A stretch of 64,000 bases of DNA, from the NCBI GenBank assembly GCA_013297755.1, contig JAAFIH010000007.1, positions 62,001 to 126,000 of the forward strand. The letters run 5' to 3'. A program made the translations under genes and the position numbers. Below, one piece after another: positions 48,276 through 57,389 of the stretch. Position 1 is the stretch's first letter. Every line of letters starts with the position of its first letter. The notes beneath the pieces are model-generated. The model worked only from the letters and a program-made list of their open reading frames with translations, did no database searches and was not told the DNA's origin. This stretch comes from Cytophagales bacterium (GTDB taxonomy: Bacteria > Bacteroidota > Bacteroidia > Cytophagales > UBA9547).

Positions 48276-51200
48276 ATGTCATTAGATTCAATCCTACAAA
48301 AATACAGAACAAACGCCACCTCAGAGCGCGATAAAGGCAATATGTTTGAAAAACTAATGCTCGCTTATTTGCAAACCGACACTTTTTATGCTACCAAATT
48401 TAAAACTATATGGCTTTGGAACGATTTTCCTGCTCGCTAAGAATTAGGAAGTGTAGATACTGGCATAGACCTGGTGGCTCTTGAACAAAACGGTGATTAC
48501 TGGGCTATTCAATGCAAATTTTTTGATAAAAATACCACTATCGACAAACCTGCCGTAGATTCTTTTTTATCTACATCGAGCCGTAAATTTACAAATACCA
48601 ACAACCAAACCGTAGAATTTGCACACAGACTCTGGATTTCTACAACCAACAACTGGGGCACCAATGCCCAAGAAGCCATCAAAAACCAACAACCACCCGT
48701 AACTCGCATTAGCTATACTGACTTAGAACAATCTGCCATTGATTGGCAAAAATTAGACGCAGGAAATATTGGCGAAAATGCTAGACTTACTCAAAAATCC
48801 CTTTTCCCTCACCAAGAAGTGGCTCTAAATGCCGTGCACGAGCATTTCAAAACCAACGATAGAGGCAAAATAATTATGGCTTGTGGCACTGGCAAAACTT
48901 TTACCTCACTCAAAATTGCCGAAAACGAAACCAAACACTATCAAAATAACTCAAATACTGGCGGTTTTGTATTGTTTTTGGTGCCTTCTATTGCTCTTTT
49001 GGGACAAACTTTGAGAGAATGGATGGCAGAAGCTAGCCAAAACATCAATGCTATTTGTATTTGCTCTGATGCCAACGTGAGCAAAAAAAGTGCACAAAAC
49101 GATGATGGCGATATTAGTACCCTCGACCTTGCTTTGCCTGCATCTACCAATATAGAAAATATCATCAAACAACTGGAGTTTATCCAAAATTCAGAAAACA
49201 ATAATCTTACAGTCGTTTTTTCTACTTACCAATCCATTGAAGTAATTGCCAAAACACAAAACGAATTAATAAAAAAACAACTAACAAAAGCCGAAAATCA
49301 AACAGAAAATCAAACAATTGAAAGTATGGGAACTTCTAAAAACCTCAATTCCTTTGAAGCCCTCCCTTTTGGGGAGGGTTTGGGTGGGGCTTTTAAAAAT
49401 GAGTTTGGGGCTTTTAGAAGTTCCCATACTATTTTTGGGATTTTTGATCTGATTATTTGCGATGAAGCACACAGAACTACTGGTATTACCCTAAACAATG
49501 AAGATGCCTCAGCTTTTGTGCGTGTGCACAACAACGATTTTATAAAAGCAAAAAAACGCCTTTATATGACCGCCACACCACGTTTATATGGCGAAGATGC
49601 CAAATCTAAAGCCAATAGATATGGTGCTGAACTTTGTTCTATGGACGACAAAGAAATTTATGGCAAAGAAATTTATAGAATTGGCTTTGGCGAAGCAGTA
49701 GAGCGTGGGCTACTTTCTGATTACAAAGTGCTCATTCTTACTCTCAAAGAAGAAGATGTGCCGCAAGCAGTGCAAGATATGATTGCTGACGATGACGAAA
49801 TAAACACTGACGATGCCTCAAAACTCATTGGCTGCATCAATGCGTTTTCTAAACAACTGATTGGCGACAATACCATTGCAGAAACCGATCCTACACCCAT
49901 GAAACGTGTAGTGGCGTTTTGTAGCAAAATAAAAGATTCGCAAAATATTACCAAAACTTTTAATTCGCTCAACAACGCTTATTACAACAATTTATCCAAA
50001 GAAAAACAAGAAAAAATAGTATCTGTGGCTGCTCAGCACGTAGATGGCACCATGTATGCCATGGCTAGAGAAGAGAAATTGAGCTGGCTCAAAGAAACAG
50101 TAAACCAAGCCAACCAATGCCGCATTCTTACCAATGCTCGCTGCTTGAGCGAGGGTGTAGATGTGCCCTCGCTGGATGCCGTTATTTTTCTCTCCGCTCG
50201 CGATTCGCAAGTAGATGTGGTGCAATCTGTTGGTCGAGTGATGCGCAAAGCCCCAAATAAAAAATATGGCTACATTATTATTCCTGTGGTTGTGCCTAGT
50301 GCTATTTCGCCTGATACTGTGCTGGACGATAACCAAAGATACAAAATTATTTGGAGTGTACTCAATGCCTTGCGTGCCCATGACGACCGATTTAATGCCA
50401 CAATCAACCAAATAGAACTCAACCGCAAAAAACCACGTGCAATAAGTGTAGTATCCACACCAACAGGCACTGGCTCTGGCACAGATACTCAACCCAATTC
50501 TGATGTTCAAAAAGCCATAGAAAAAAAACTTGCCCTCCAATTTGAACAACTGCAAGGCGTGATTTTTGCCAAAATGGTAGAAAAAGTTGGCGACCGCAGG
50601 TATTGGGAACAATGGGCAACTGATGTAGCCCTGATTGCCGAGAAATATATAGATAGAATTACTATTTTGAGCAAAAAAACAAACTACCAACCCCATTTTG
50701 AGGCTTTTCTGGTAGGGCTGCAAAAAAACATCAATCCTGCCATCTCGCTAGAAGAAGCCATAGAAATGCTGGCGCAACATCTTATCACAAAACCTGTGTT
50801 TGAAGCACTTTTTGAAGGATATTCTTTTGTTAAGAGCAATCCTGTGTCTATTGCTATGCAGAAAATGGTGGACATTTTGGAAAATAAAGTCGTTGAAAAT
50901 GAAACAGATACACTCCAAAAATTTTATGAATCTGTCAAAAAACGTGCCTCTGGGATAGATAACGCTGAAGGAAAACAGAAAATTATTGTAGAACTTTACG
51001 ACAAATTTTTCAAAACTGCTTTTCCAAAAATGGTGGAAAAACTAGGTATTGTTTATACGCCTACGGAAGTGGTGGATTTTATTGTGCAGTCTGTTGATGT
51101 GGTGCTGCAAAAAGAATTTAATAGAAATATCTCTGACGAAAATATCCATATTCTTGACCCATTCACAGGAACAGGCACTTTTATTACTCGCCTGCTGCAA

Positions 51201-53345
51201 AGCGGACTTATCAAAACCAAAGACCTCAAACGTAAATTTACCAAAGAAATTCACGCCAACGAAATTGTATTGCTTGCCTATTACATTGCTGCTATCAATA
51301 TTGAAAATGCCTACCACGAAATAATAGAAAAAGAAGAAGAAACAAATTCAACAGAAAAAACCCCCGCAGAATACCAGCCTTTTAATGGTATTGTGCTAAC
51401 GGATACGTTTCAGTTGGGCGAAAATGACAATAACAACGAGCTTTTTTCTAAAATGTTCCCTGAAAATTCAGAGAGAGTTTTAGCCCAAAAGAAAGCTCCA
51501 CTACGCATTATTATAGGAAATCCGCCCTATTCTGTTGGGCAAAACTCTGCCAACGACAATGCCCAAAACCAAGAATATGAAAAACTAAACAGAAGAATTG
51601 ACGAAACCTACGCCAAAGCATCAAAGGCAAATTTGAATAAATCAAATTATGATTCTTATATGAAGGCTTTTCGTTGGTCGTCTGACCGTTTGGATAAAGA
51701 TGGGGGCATTATTGCCTTTGTTTCTAATGGCTCGTGGCTTGATGGAAATAGTACAGACGGTTTTCGCAAAACCATAGAAAAAGAATTTACGGCTATTTAT
51801 GTTTTTAATTTGAGAGGAAACCAACGCACAAGTGGCGAACTTTCTCGCAAAGAAGGCGGCAAAATATTTGGCTCTGGCTCTCGTACGCCTATTTCTGTCA
51901 CTTTTTTGGTCAAAAATCCAAGCATTACCACCGACAAAGCCACTATTTATTATTTTGATATTGGAGATTATTTGAGCCGTGAAGATAAATTGCAACGCAT
52001 CAAGGAACTAAAATCTGTGGAAAATATTGAATGGCAAATGTTGCAACCAAACACAGAAGGCGACTGGATAAGCCAACGAAATGATGCTTTTGCAGAACTT
52101 GTGCCACTTGCGCCTGACAAAAAATTTGATTTCAAAACTAAATCATTTTTTAATACATACGTGATTGGCGTAGCTACCAATAGAGATGCTTGGGTTTGTA
52201 ATTTTTCAAAAAACGAAATTGAAAAAAATATGACCCAAATGATTGACTATTACAACGAGCAACAAAAAGATTTTCAAATTGCAAAGCAAGAGAATGAAAA
52301 ATTAGATGTTGAAAGTTTTATAAATCAAGATGCGCTACAAATTAGTTGGACACGAGCATTGAAAAATGGTTTAGCAAATAATATAAAGCATCAGTTTGAT
52401 GAAAAATATTTTAGAACGAGTTATTATAGACCATTTTGTAAGCAAAAATTATATTTTGACAAACGGTTTATAGAAAGTCCTGGATTAAGTTCTCAACTTT
52501 TCCCAAACGCTGATTTAAAAAATATTGTGATTGGTATTTCTGGGGTTGGTGCGCAAAAGCCGTTTTCTGTGTTGGTTTCTAATCATATTACAGATTTGCA
52601 AGTGGTGGATAAAGCACAATGTTTTCCGTTGTATTATTACGAAGAGCGGGAGAAAATGCAGGGAAATTTGTTTGACAAAAGCAAGACAGAATATACCCGC
52701 AGAGATGGTATTTCTGATTTTATTTTGGGTTATGCCCGCCAATTGTATGGCAATACAGTAATGAAAGAGGATATTTTTTATTATGTGTATGGCATTTTGC
52801 ATCAGCAGGAGTATCGCACACAGTTTGAGAATGATTTAAAAAAGATGTTGCCACGTATTCCGCTGGTGGCGTTGGGCAAAGATTTTTGGCTGTTTAGCAA
52901 AGCAGGCAGAGATTTGGCTGGTTGGCATTTGGATTATGAAACCATAGAACCCTCAAAAGAAACTACTGTAGTTTTTAGAGCAACTAAAAATATCAATTAT
53001 CAAATAGAAAAGATGCGTTTTGGCAAGAAAAATGGCGTAGTTGATAAAACGGTGATTGATTTTAATAGTGAAATTACGGTAGAAAATATCCCTTTGGTGG
53101 CTTATGCGTATGTGGTAAACGGAAAAAGTGCCATAGAATGGGTAATGGAGCGTTATCAGAAAACTACGCACAAAGATAGTCAGATAAAAAATAATCCAAA
53201 TGATTGGTGTGCAGAGGTTGATAATGAGCGTTATGTGCTGGATTTGCTGCTTCGTGTGATACGTGTGAGCGTGGAAACGGTGGCTATTGTGGCGAGTTTG
53301 CCTGCGTTGGTGCTGGCTGGAGAGAAAGCCGAAGGGAATAATTAG
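48276..53345 (+). pseudogene. type ISP-like restriction-modification enzyme with an early stop codon
   Basis: A very large single-chain enzyme resembling the LlaGI/type ISP group. An Mrr-like nuclease has Asp65 and Gln79-X-Lys81. The helicase has MACGTGKT (about 201-208), DEAH (CDEAHRTTG, about 393), YMTATPR and VQSVGRVMRK. The methyltransferase has ILDPFTGTGTF (about 958) and GNPPY (about 1081), followed by a recognition region. ATG 48276 starts MSLDSILQKYRTNATSERDK, but codon 55 is TAA (48438-48440), just before the nuclease core. The frame then runs uninterrupted to 53345. Restart at GTG 48474 would lose Asp65 and so the nuclease. A palindromic element adds about 36 codons in frame before the DEAH box (49328-49435). 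Confidence 0.85.
49328..49435 (+). repeat. family A palindromic element inside a coding frame
   Basis: The ends GGGAACTTCTAAAAACC and GGCTTTTAGAAGTTCCC match the family A elements at 31287 and 54339. The 108-base length is a multiple of three and the read frame has no stop, so the type ISP gene is not interrupted. It codes for about 36 residues, roughly 352-387, rich in Gly, Phe and Ser. Confidence 0.9.
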
Positions 53346-53355
53346 AGAATAGTAT

Positions 53356-53538
53356 GGGCAAACGCATCTAAGATTTTTTTAAACAAATACCTGTAATTCT
53401 AAGCCACACCTGAATTTCTGTTACTAAACCACAGAATCCCAAAAAGAGGGGATTTTAACATTACTATTTCTTAAAATATTAATTTTAAAAGTAATATTTT
53501 ATTGTTTTAATTTAGAATATTTTTATATGCGTTTGAAC
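53356..53538. repeat. family C palindromic element
   Basis: It begins GGGCAAACGCATCTAA and ends ATATGCGTTTG, degenerate inverted ends of family C. The interior has AATTTCTGTT and CCACAGAATCC. It lies 10 bases after the stop of the type ISP gene. Confidence 0.65.
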
Positions 53539-53655
53539 TGAGGTAAATGTTAAAAAGCTAATATTTGTTCTCATTAGCTACTGAGCCAATCTATCAAATC
53601 ATTTTAAACGATTGATTTGAAAAATTTATCAGATTGAAAACTAAAACGATAGGAC

Positions 53656-54189
53656 TTATTTTTCCAAAATCCCTTTCAATTTCTTAAGTCCAAATTCAAA
53701 ATCATCTCCAATCATTTTTTCAAAATTCATAAACAACAAGAGTAAGTTGATTGGATAATTCATTTTTCCATAATAGCCCCATTTTACTTTTGTAGTTGAA
53801 TCAGAAACTGATTCAGTTTTTAGATACGCATTATCAGTTCCTTCAATTGGTTTAAAAAAACGCAACTCTAAATCTATTTTTTCGCCTTCAACTATGTTTT
53901 TTATTTCTTGTTCACCTTTCCCAACTTCGTCTTTTTCAGAATCCCAACCTGCTATTGCCCCCACAGTACCATCTGTTCCACTAAAAGAATTTTTTACATT
54001 AGGATCCATTGTAGCCCATTTACTATAATTATCTTGATTTTTAAGATACTTTATATAATTAAAAACCTCGTTTTTGGGCTTATCAATTATGATTTCTTTT
54101 TCAATAGCATATTCTTTTTTTACAAATAGTGCAACTACAAATGGCAATATCAATAGGATTGCAAATCCAATAAGTATTTTCTTGATCAT
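53656..54189 (-). CDS. SRPBCC-family (START-like) protein with membrane anchor
   Basis: A 177-residue protein with an N-terminal membrane segment (about 5-22, LIGFAILLILPFVVALF). It is followed by a SRPBCC fold (EIIIDKPKNEVFNYI, then YSKWATMDPNV, to the C-terminal helix). Members bind hydrophobic ligands, and many act as polyketide-cyclase/dehydrase-like proteins of unknown substrate. It is monocistronic. Confidence 0.85.
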   Translation of the reverse strand: MIKKILIGFAILLILPFVVALFVKKEYAIEKEIIIDKPKNEVFNYIKYLKNQDNYSKWATMDPNVKNSFSGTDGTVGAIAGWDSEKDEVGKGEQEIKNIVEGEKIDLELRFFKPIEGTDNAYLKTESVSDSTTKVKWGYYGKMNYPINLLLLFMNFEKMIGDDFEFGLKKLKGILEK

Positions 54190-54338
54190 ATTTTTAAGGA
54201 TTAATTTTTCAAATAAAATAAAAAAAATACATCAAAAAAACTTTTTAGCTATTTTTTTGATTGAAGTTCCTTTAAATTAGAGTTGCAAATATAGAGATTT
54301 ATCAAAAAGTATAATTTCGTTAGCACATATATATACAT

Positions 54339-54490
54339 GGGAACTTCTAAAAACCTCAATTCCTATGAAGCCCTCCCACTTGGATTCTGTGGCATGGGGG
54401 CAAAACGAAAGTTTTGAGCCAGGTTGTGAGGTTGTAAAATTGGTTTGGGTGGGGTTTTTGAAAATAAATTTGAGGTTTTTAGAAGTTCCC
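54339..54490. repeat. family A palindromic element, longest copy
   Basis: 152 bases with perfect inverted ends GGGAACTTCTAAAAACCTC and GAGGTTTTTAGAAGTTCCC. The interior has CCTCCCACTTGGATTCTGTGG (the CCACAGAATCC cassette in reverse). It also contains CAAAACGAAAGTTTTG, the reverse complement of the 16-mer at 28951. Confidence 0.9.
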
Positions 54491-54624
54491 ATTAGACTTT
54501 AGGTTAATTTAAAAAGAAAATTAAAACATAAAAAAAGTTTATATATATTATATAAAACATAAATGAAAATATATGAATTAAGCCAATTATCTTTGCATCA
54601 TCAAAATTTAAACAAAAGCAAAAA

Positions 54625-56061
54625 ATGAGAAAAATAACAGTTGCAAAAGGTGATGGCATAGGGCCAGAAATTATGGATGCTACATTAGAAATAATAATGG
54701 CAGCAGGTGCAAAAATCGAAATAGAAGAAATTGAGGTTGGCGAAAAAGTATATCTCGCTGGCAATACTTCAGGCATTGCCAAAGAATCTTGGGATGTAAT
54801 TCGTAGAAACAAAGTTTTCTTAAAAGCTCCTATCACAACTCCACAAGGTGGTGGTTACAAAAGTTTGAATGTAACAACTCGTAAGTTTTTAGGATTATAT
54901 TCTAATGTTCGTCCATCAACAAGTTATCACCCGTTTGTAAAAACCAAACATCCTGTGATGGATATAGTGATGATTCGCGAAAACGAAGAAGATTTATATG
55001 CAGGTATTGAGCATCAACAAACAGATGAAGTAGTACAATGTTTGAAACTAATCAGCCGTCCTGGTTGCGAAAAAATAGTAAGATATGCCTTTGAATATGC
55101 CAAACAATATGGTCGCAAAAAAGTAACTTGCTTTACCAAAGACAATATAATGAAACAAACTGATGGCTTGTTTCATCAAGTGTTTGACGAAATTGCTAAA
55201 GAATATCCAGAAATCGAAAACGAACATTGGATTATTGATATTGGAGCTGCAAAAATGGCGGATACACCTGAAGTTTTTGATGTAATCGTTACTTTAAATT
55301 TATATGGCGATGTGCTTTCTGATGTAGCTGCACAGATTGCAGGTTCTGTAGGGTTGGCTGGTTCGGCCAATATTGGTGAAGAATGTGCTATGTTTGAGGC
55401 TATTCATGGTTCGGCTCCACGCAGAGCAGGTCAAAACTTAGCAAATCCATCTGGACTTTTGCAAGGTGCAATTATGATGTTGAACCATATTGGAGAAACA
55501 GAAGTAGCCGAAAAAATCCAAAATGCTTGGCTCAAAACTATAGAAGATGGTATACATACTTATGATATTTTCAAAGAAGATACAAGCAAACAAAAAGTAG
55601 GAACTAAGGAATTTGCCAAAGCTGTAATTGCTAATTTGGGCAAAAAACCAAGTACATTGAAAGCAGTGTCGTATGCCAAAGGTTCGGCTTTGAATTTGCC
55701 AAAATACAAAAAGAAACCAGCCGCCAAAAAAGAACTTTTGGGAGTAGATTTGTTTGTACACTGGAACGGCACAGATGCCAACGAAATTGCAGCAAAAATA
55801 CAAGCACTCGATTCTAAAGAAATCAAACTTTCGATGATAACCAACCGTGGAATCAAAGTATGGCCAGAGGGTTTCAAAGAAACATTTTGTACCGACCATT
55901 GGAGATGTCGTTTTAAACCAACAGAGGGCAACTCAATATCAAAAACTGATATTATAAAATTGCTTTCTGGTGCATTAGACAAAAATATCGATTGCGTAAA
56001 AACCGAAAATCTGTACAGCTTTGATGGAAAACCTGGTTTTTCGCTCGGACAAGGACAGTAA
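54625..56061 (+). CDS. icd: isocitrate dehydrogenase (NADP-type)
   Basis: Oxidatively decarboxylates isocitrate to 2-oxoglutarate in the TCA cycle. The 478-residue protein has GDGIGPEIMDATLEII, the NEEDLYAGIEH segment and NLYGDVLSDVAAQIAGSVG. AIHGSAPRRAGQNLANPSG is the nucleotide-binding region. The length and the C-terminal extension (about 360-478) are like the rickettsial and alphaproteobacterial-type enzyme, longer than E. coli Icd (416). NADP preference is likely but not proven here. Confidence 0.92.
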   Translation: MRKITVAKGDGIGPEIMDATLEIIMAAGAKIEIEEIEVGEKVYLAGNTSGIAKESWDVIRRNKVFLKAPITTPQGGGYKSLNVTTRKFLGLYSNVRPSTSYHPFVKTKHPVMDIVMIRENEEDLYAGIEHQQTDEVVQCLKLISRPGCEKIVRYAFEYAKQYGRKKVTCFTKDNIMKQTDGLFHQVFDEIAKEYPEIENEHWIIDIGAAKMADTPEVFDVIVTLNLYGDVLSDVAAQIAGSVGLAGSANIGEECAMFEAIHGSAPRRAGQNLANPSGLLQGAIMMLNHIGETEVAEKIQNAWLKTIEDGIHTYDIFKEDTSKQKVGTKEFAKAVIANLGKKPSTLKAVSYAKGSALNLPKYKKKPAAKKELLGVDLFVHWNGTDANEIAAKIQALDSKEIKLSMITNRGIKVWPEGFKETFCTDHWRCRFKPTEGNSISKTDIIKLLSGALDKNIDCVKTENLYSFDGKPGFSLGQGQ

Positions 56062-56062
56062 T

Positions 56063-56327
56063 AATTGTTAATTGTTAATGGTTAATGGTTAATTATTAAT
56101 TATTAACTGATGTTACGCAAAACTATAATTTTATCAAAATTTTAATATTGTTAATAGCCTATAAAAGCTTGAAATAATAGAACTGACAATGATTTAAAAA
56201 ATTTTCTGTGTAACATCAGTTATTAGTTATTAATTAATCCAATTTTTGATTAGAAAAAAATTAACCCTTAACCCTTAACAACTAACCCTTAACAACTAAC
56301 CATTAACCATTAACCATTAACCATTAT
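56063..56327. repeat. inverted heptamer arrays around a family D element
   Basis: TTAATGG-type heptamers (56063-56104) and AACCATT/AACCCTT-type heptamers (56261-56327) are inverted relative to each other. Between them lies the 117-base family D element 56105-56221, with ends AACTGATGTTACGCA and TGTGTAACATCAGTT (14 of 15 paired). The whole could fold into one long hairpin. It separates icd from the small gene at 56333. Confidence 0.85.
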
Positions 56328-56332
56328 CAATT

Positions 56333-56578
56333 ATGAATATTCCATTAATACAAGGCATGTTTAGTGCCAGCGATGCCATAGATTTGATTACACAAATGAT
56401 TCATGTAAAAATCAAATTTCAAGAAAGTAAAATAAATAGCACAAGCAGCGAAGAGGAAATAAAAATGCGTGAAAGGCGTATCAAAGAATTGCAAAAAGAT
56501 TTGTACGAAGCTCGCAAAGAAATAGAATCTAAATCTGGCTCAGCTATGGAGATGCAGGCAATTATTGAAGTTAAATAA
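56333..56578 (+). CDS. small hypothetical coiled-coil protein
   Basis: An 81-residue protein. The N-terminal half (MNIPLIQGMFSASDAIDLI) is followed by a charged helix with heptad-like pattern, EEEIKMRERRIKELQKDLYE. I do not recognise a function. Its start lies six bases after the heptamer array, so the array may affect its expression. Confidence 0.6.
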   Translation: MNIPLIQGMFSASDAIDLITQMIHVKIKFQESKINSTSSEEEIKMRERRIKELQKDLYEARKEIESKSGSAMEMQAIIEVK

Positions 56579-56592
56579 TTCTTTAGTGAATA

Positions 56593-56630
56593 GATATAAA
56601 GCCACTTTGTAATAAAAGTAGCTTTATATC
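56593..56630. terminator. bidirectional terminator
   Basis: GATATAAAGC and GCTTTATATC form a hairpin extended by ACTT/AAGT inside. It lies between two convergent genes (56333 and 56638). Confidence 0.7.
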
Positions 56631-56637
56631 ATTATTT

Positions 56638-57267
56638 TTATTTCTCTTTGCCAAACAAAAGGATTCCAAAAGTTAATCCAACTGCATTGTAAGAAGCTGC
56701 ACCAAAAAATCCATGTGTATATTCTAGCGTTAGTCTAATGCCTTGTGTACTAAAACCAGCACGTAGTTGCGAACCTAAACCACTATTAACTCCAACAGTT
56801 TGAGTTACTCCATTAGCAGATTGAGTTATGCTACCACCTGTAGAATTTACTGTTACTGATTGATTCACAGAATTGTTGCTAGACGAATTGTCTACTTCGG
56901 CTCCTGCAGACCCCACAGATAAGTTTCCTATACTTATACCTACAAAAGGCCTAAATTTTTTGTAACCATTAACAAAACGGTAATCTCCTGTAAGATAATA
57001 GGCTGAAGAAGCCGACAATCCAGAGCCATAAATACCAGCTTTGATACCTAAAGCAACATCAAATTTTAGACCAACTTGTATATTATCTGTAAGATTTGCT
57101 CTCAGAGCAGAATAAAATGGCATGGCATTGTATAAATTGTCGACTCTATATCCAAAACCTATCACTTCCCATTCGATAAGTTGATAATTTTGGGAGGGAA
57201 TAGAAAAATCGGCCGCTTGTAGTGCCATAGAAGTAATTAAAGATGCTGTAATGAATAATTTTTTCAT
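56638..57267 (-). CDS. outer-membrane beta-barrel protein with Ser/Asn/Thr-rich loop
   Basis: A 209-residue protein with a signal peptide (MKKLFITASLITSMALQA). Barrel-like strands include GFGYRVDNLYNAMPFYSALR and KFRPFVGISIGNLSV. A low-complexity insert (about 128-160, SSSNNSVNQSVTVNSTGGSI) probably forms an extracellular loop. The final strand ends FGILLFGKEK. Function is unknown. It is divergent from the PorE-like gene. Confidence 0.8.
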   Translation of the reverse strand: MKKLFITASLITSMALQAADFSIPSQNYQLIEWEVIGFGYRVDNLYNAMPFYSALRANLTDNIQVGLKFDVALGIKAGIYGSGLSASSAYYLTGDYRFVNGYKKFRPFVGISIGNLSVGSAGAEVDNSSSNNSVNQSVTVNSTGGSITQSANGVTQTVGVNSGLGSQLRAGFSTQGIRLTLEYTHGFFGAASYNAVGLTFGILLFGKEK

Positions 57268-57389
57268 TTTTTATTATTTAATTTAAGCTCCAAAAGTACC
57301 CAATAAAATTGATTTTAAAATTTAAACACTTTTTTTTTGAAAACGTATATATTTGTAATGTTTAAAAAATTATAAATATTCTTTAAAAA

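Noticed and set aside
49992-50723. 243-residue minus-strand frame inside the type ISP gene
   Set aside because: It is antisense to conserved helicase motifs and has the Cys/Phe/Tyr-rich composition of a shadow frame.
20761-54490. Insertion sequences with transposase
   Set aside because: No transposase-like coding sequence occurs; all mobile-looking elements here are short and noncoding.
55438-55982. Minus-strand frames inside icd
   Set aside because: They are antisense shadows of the isocitrate dehydrogenase C-terminal extension.
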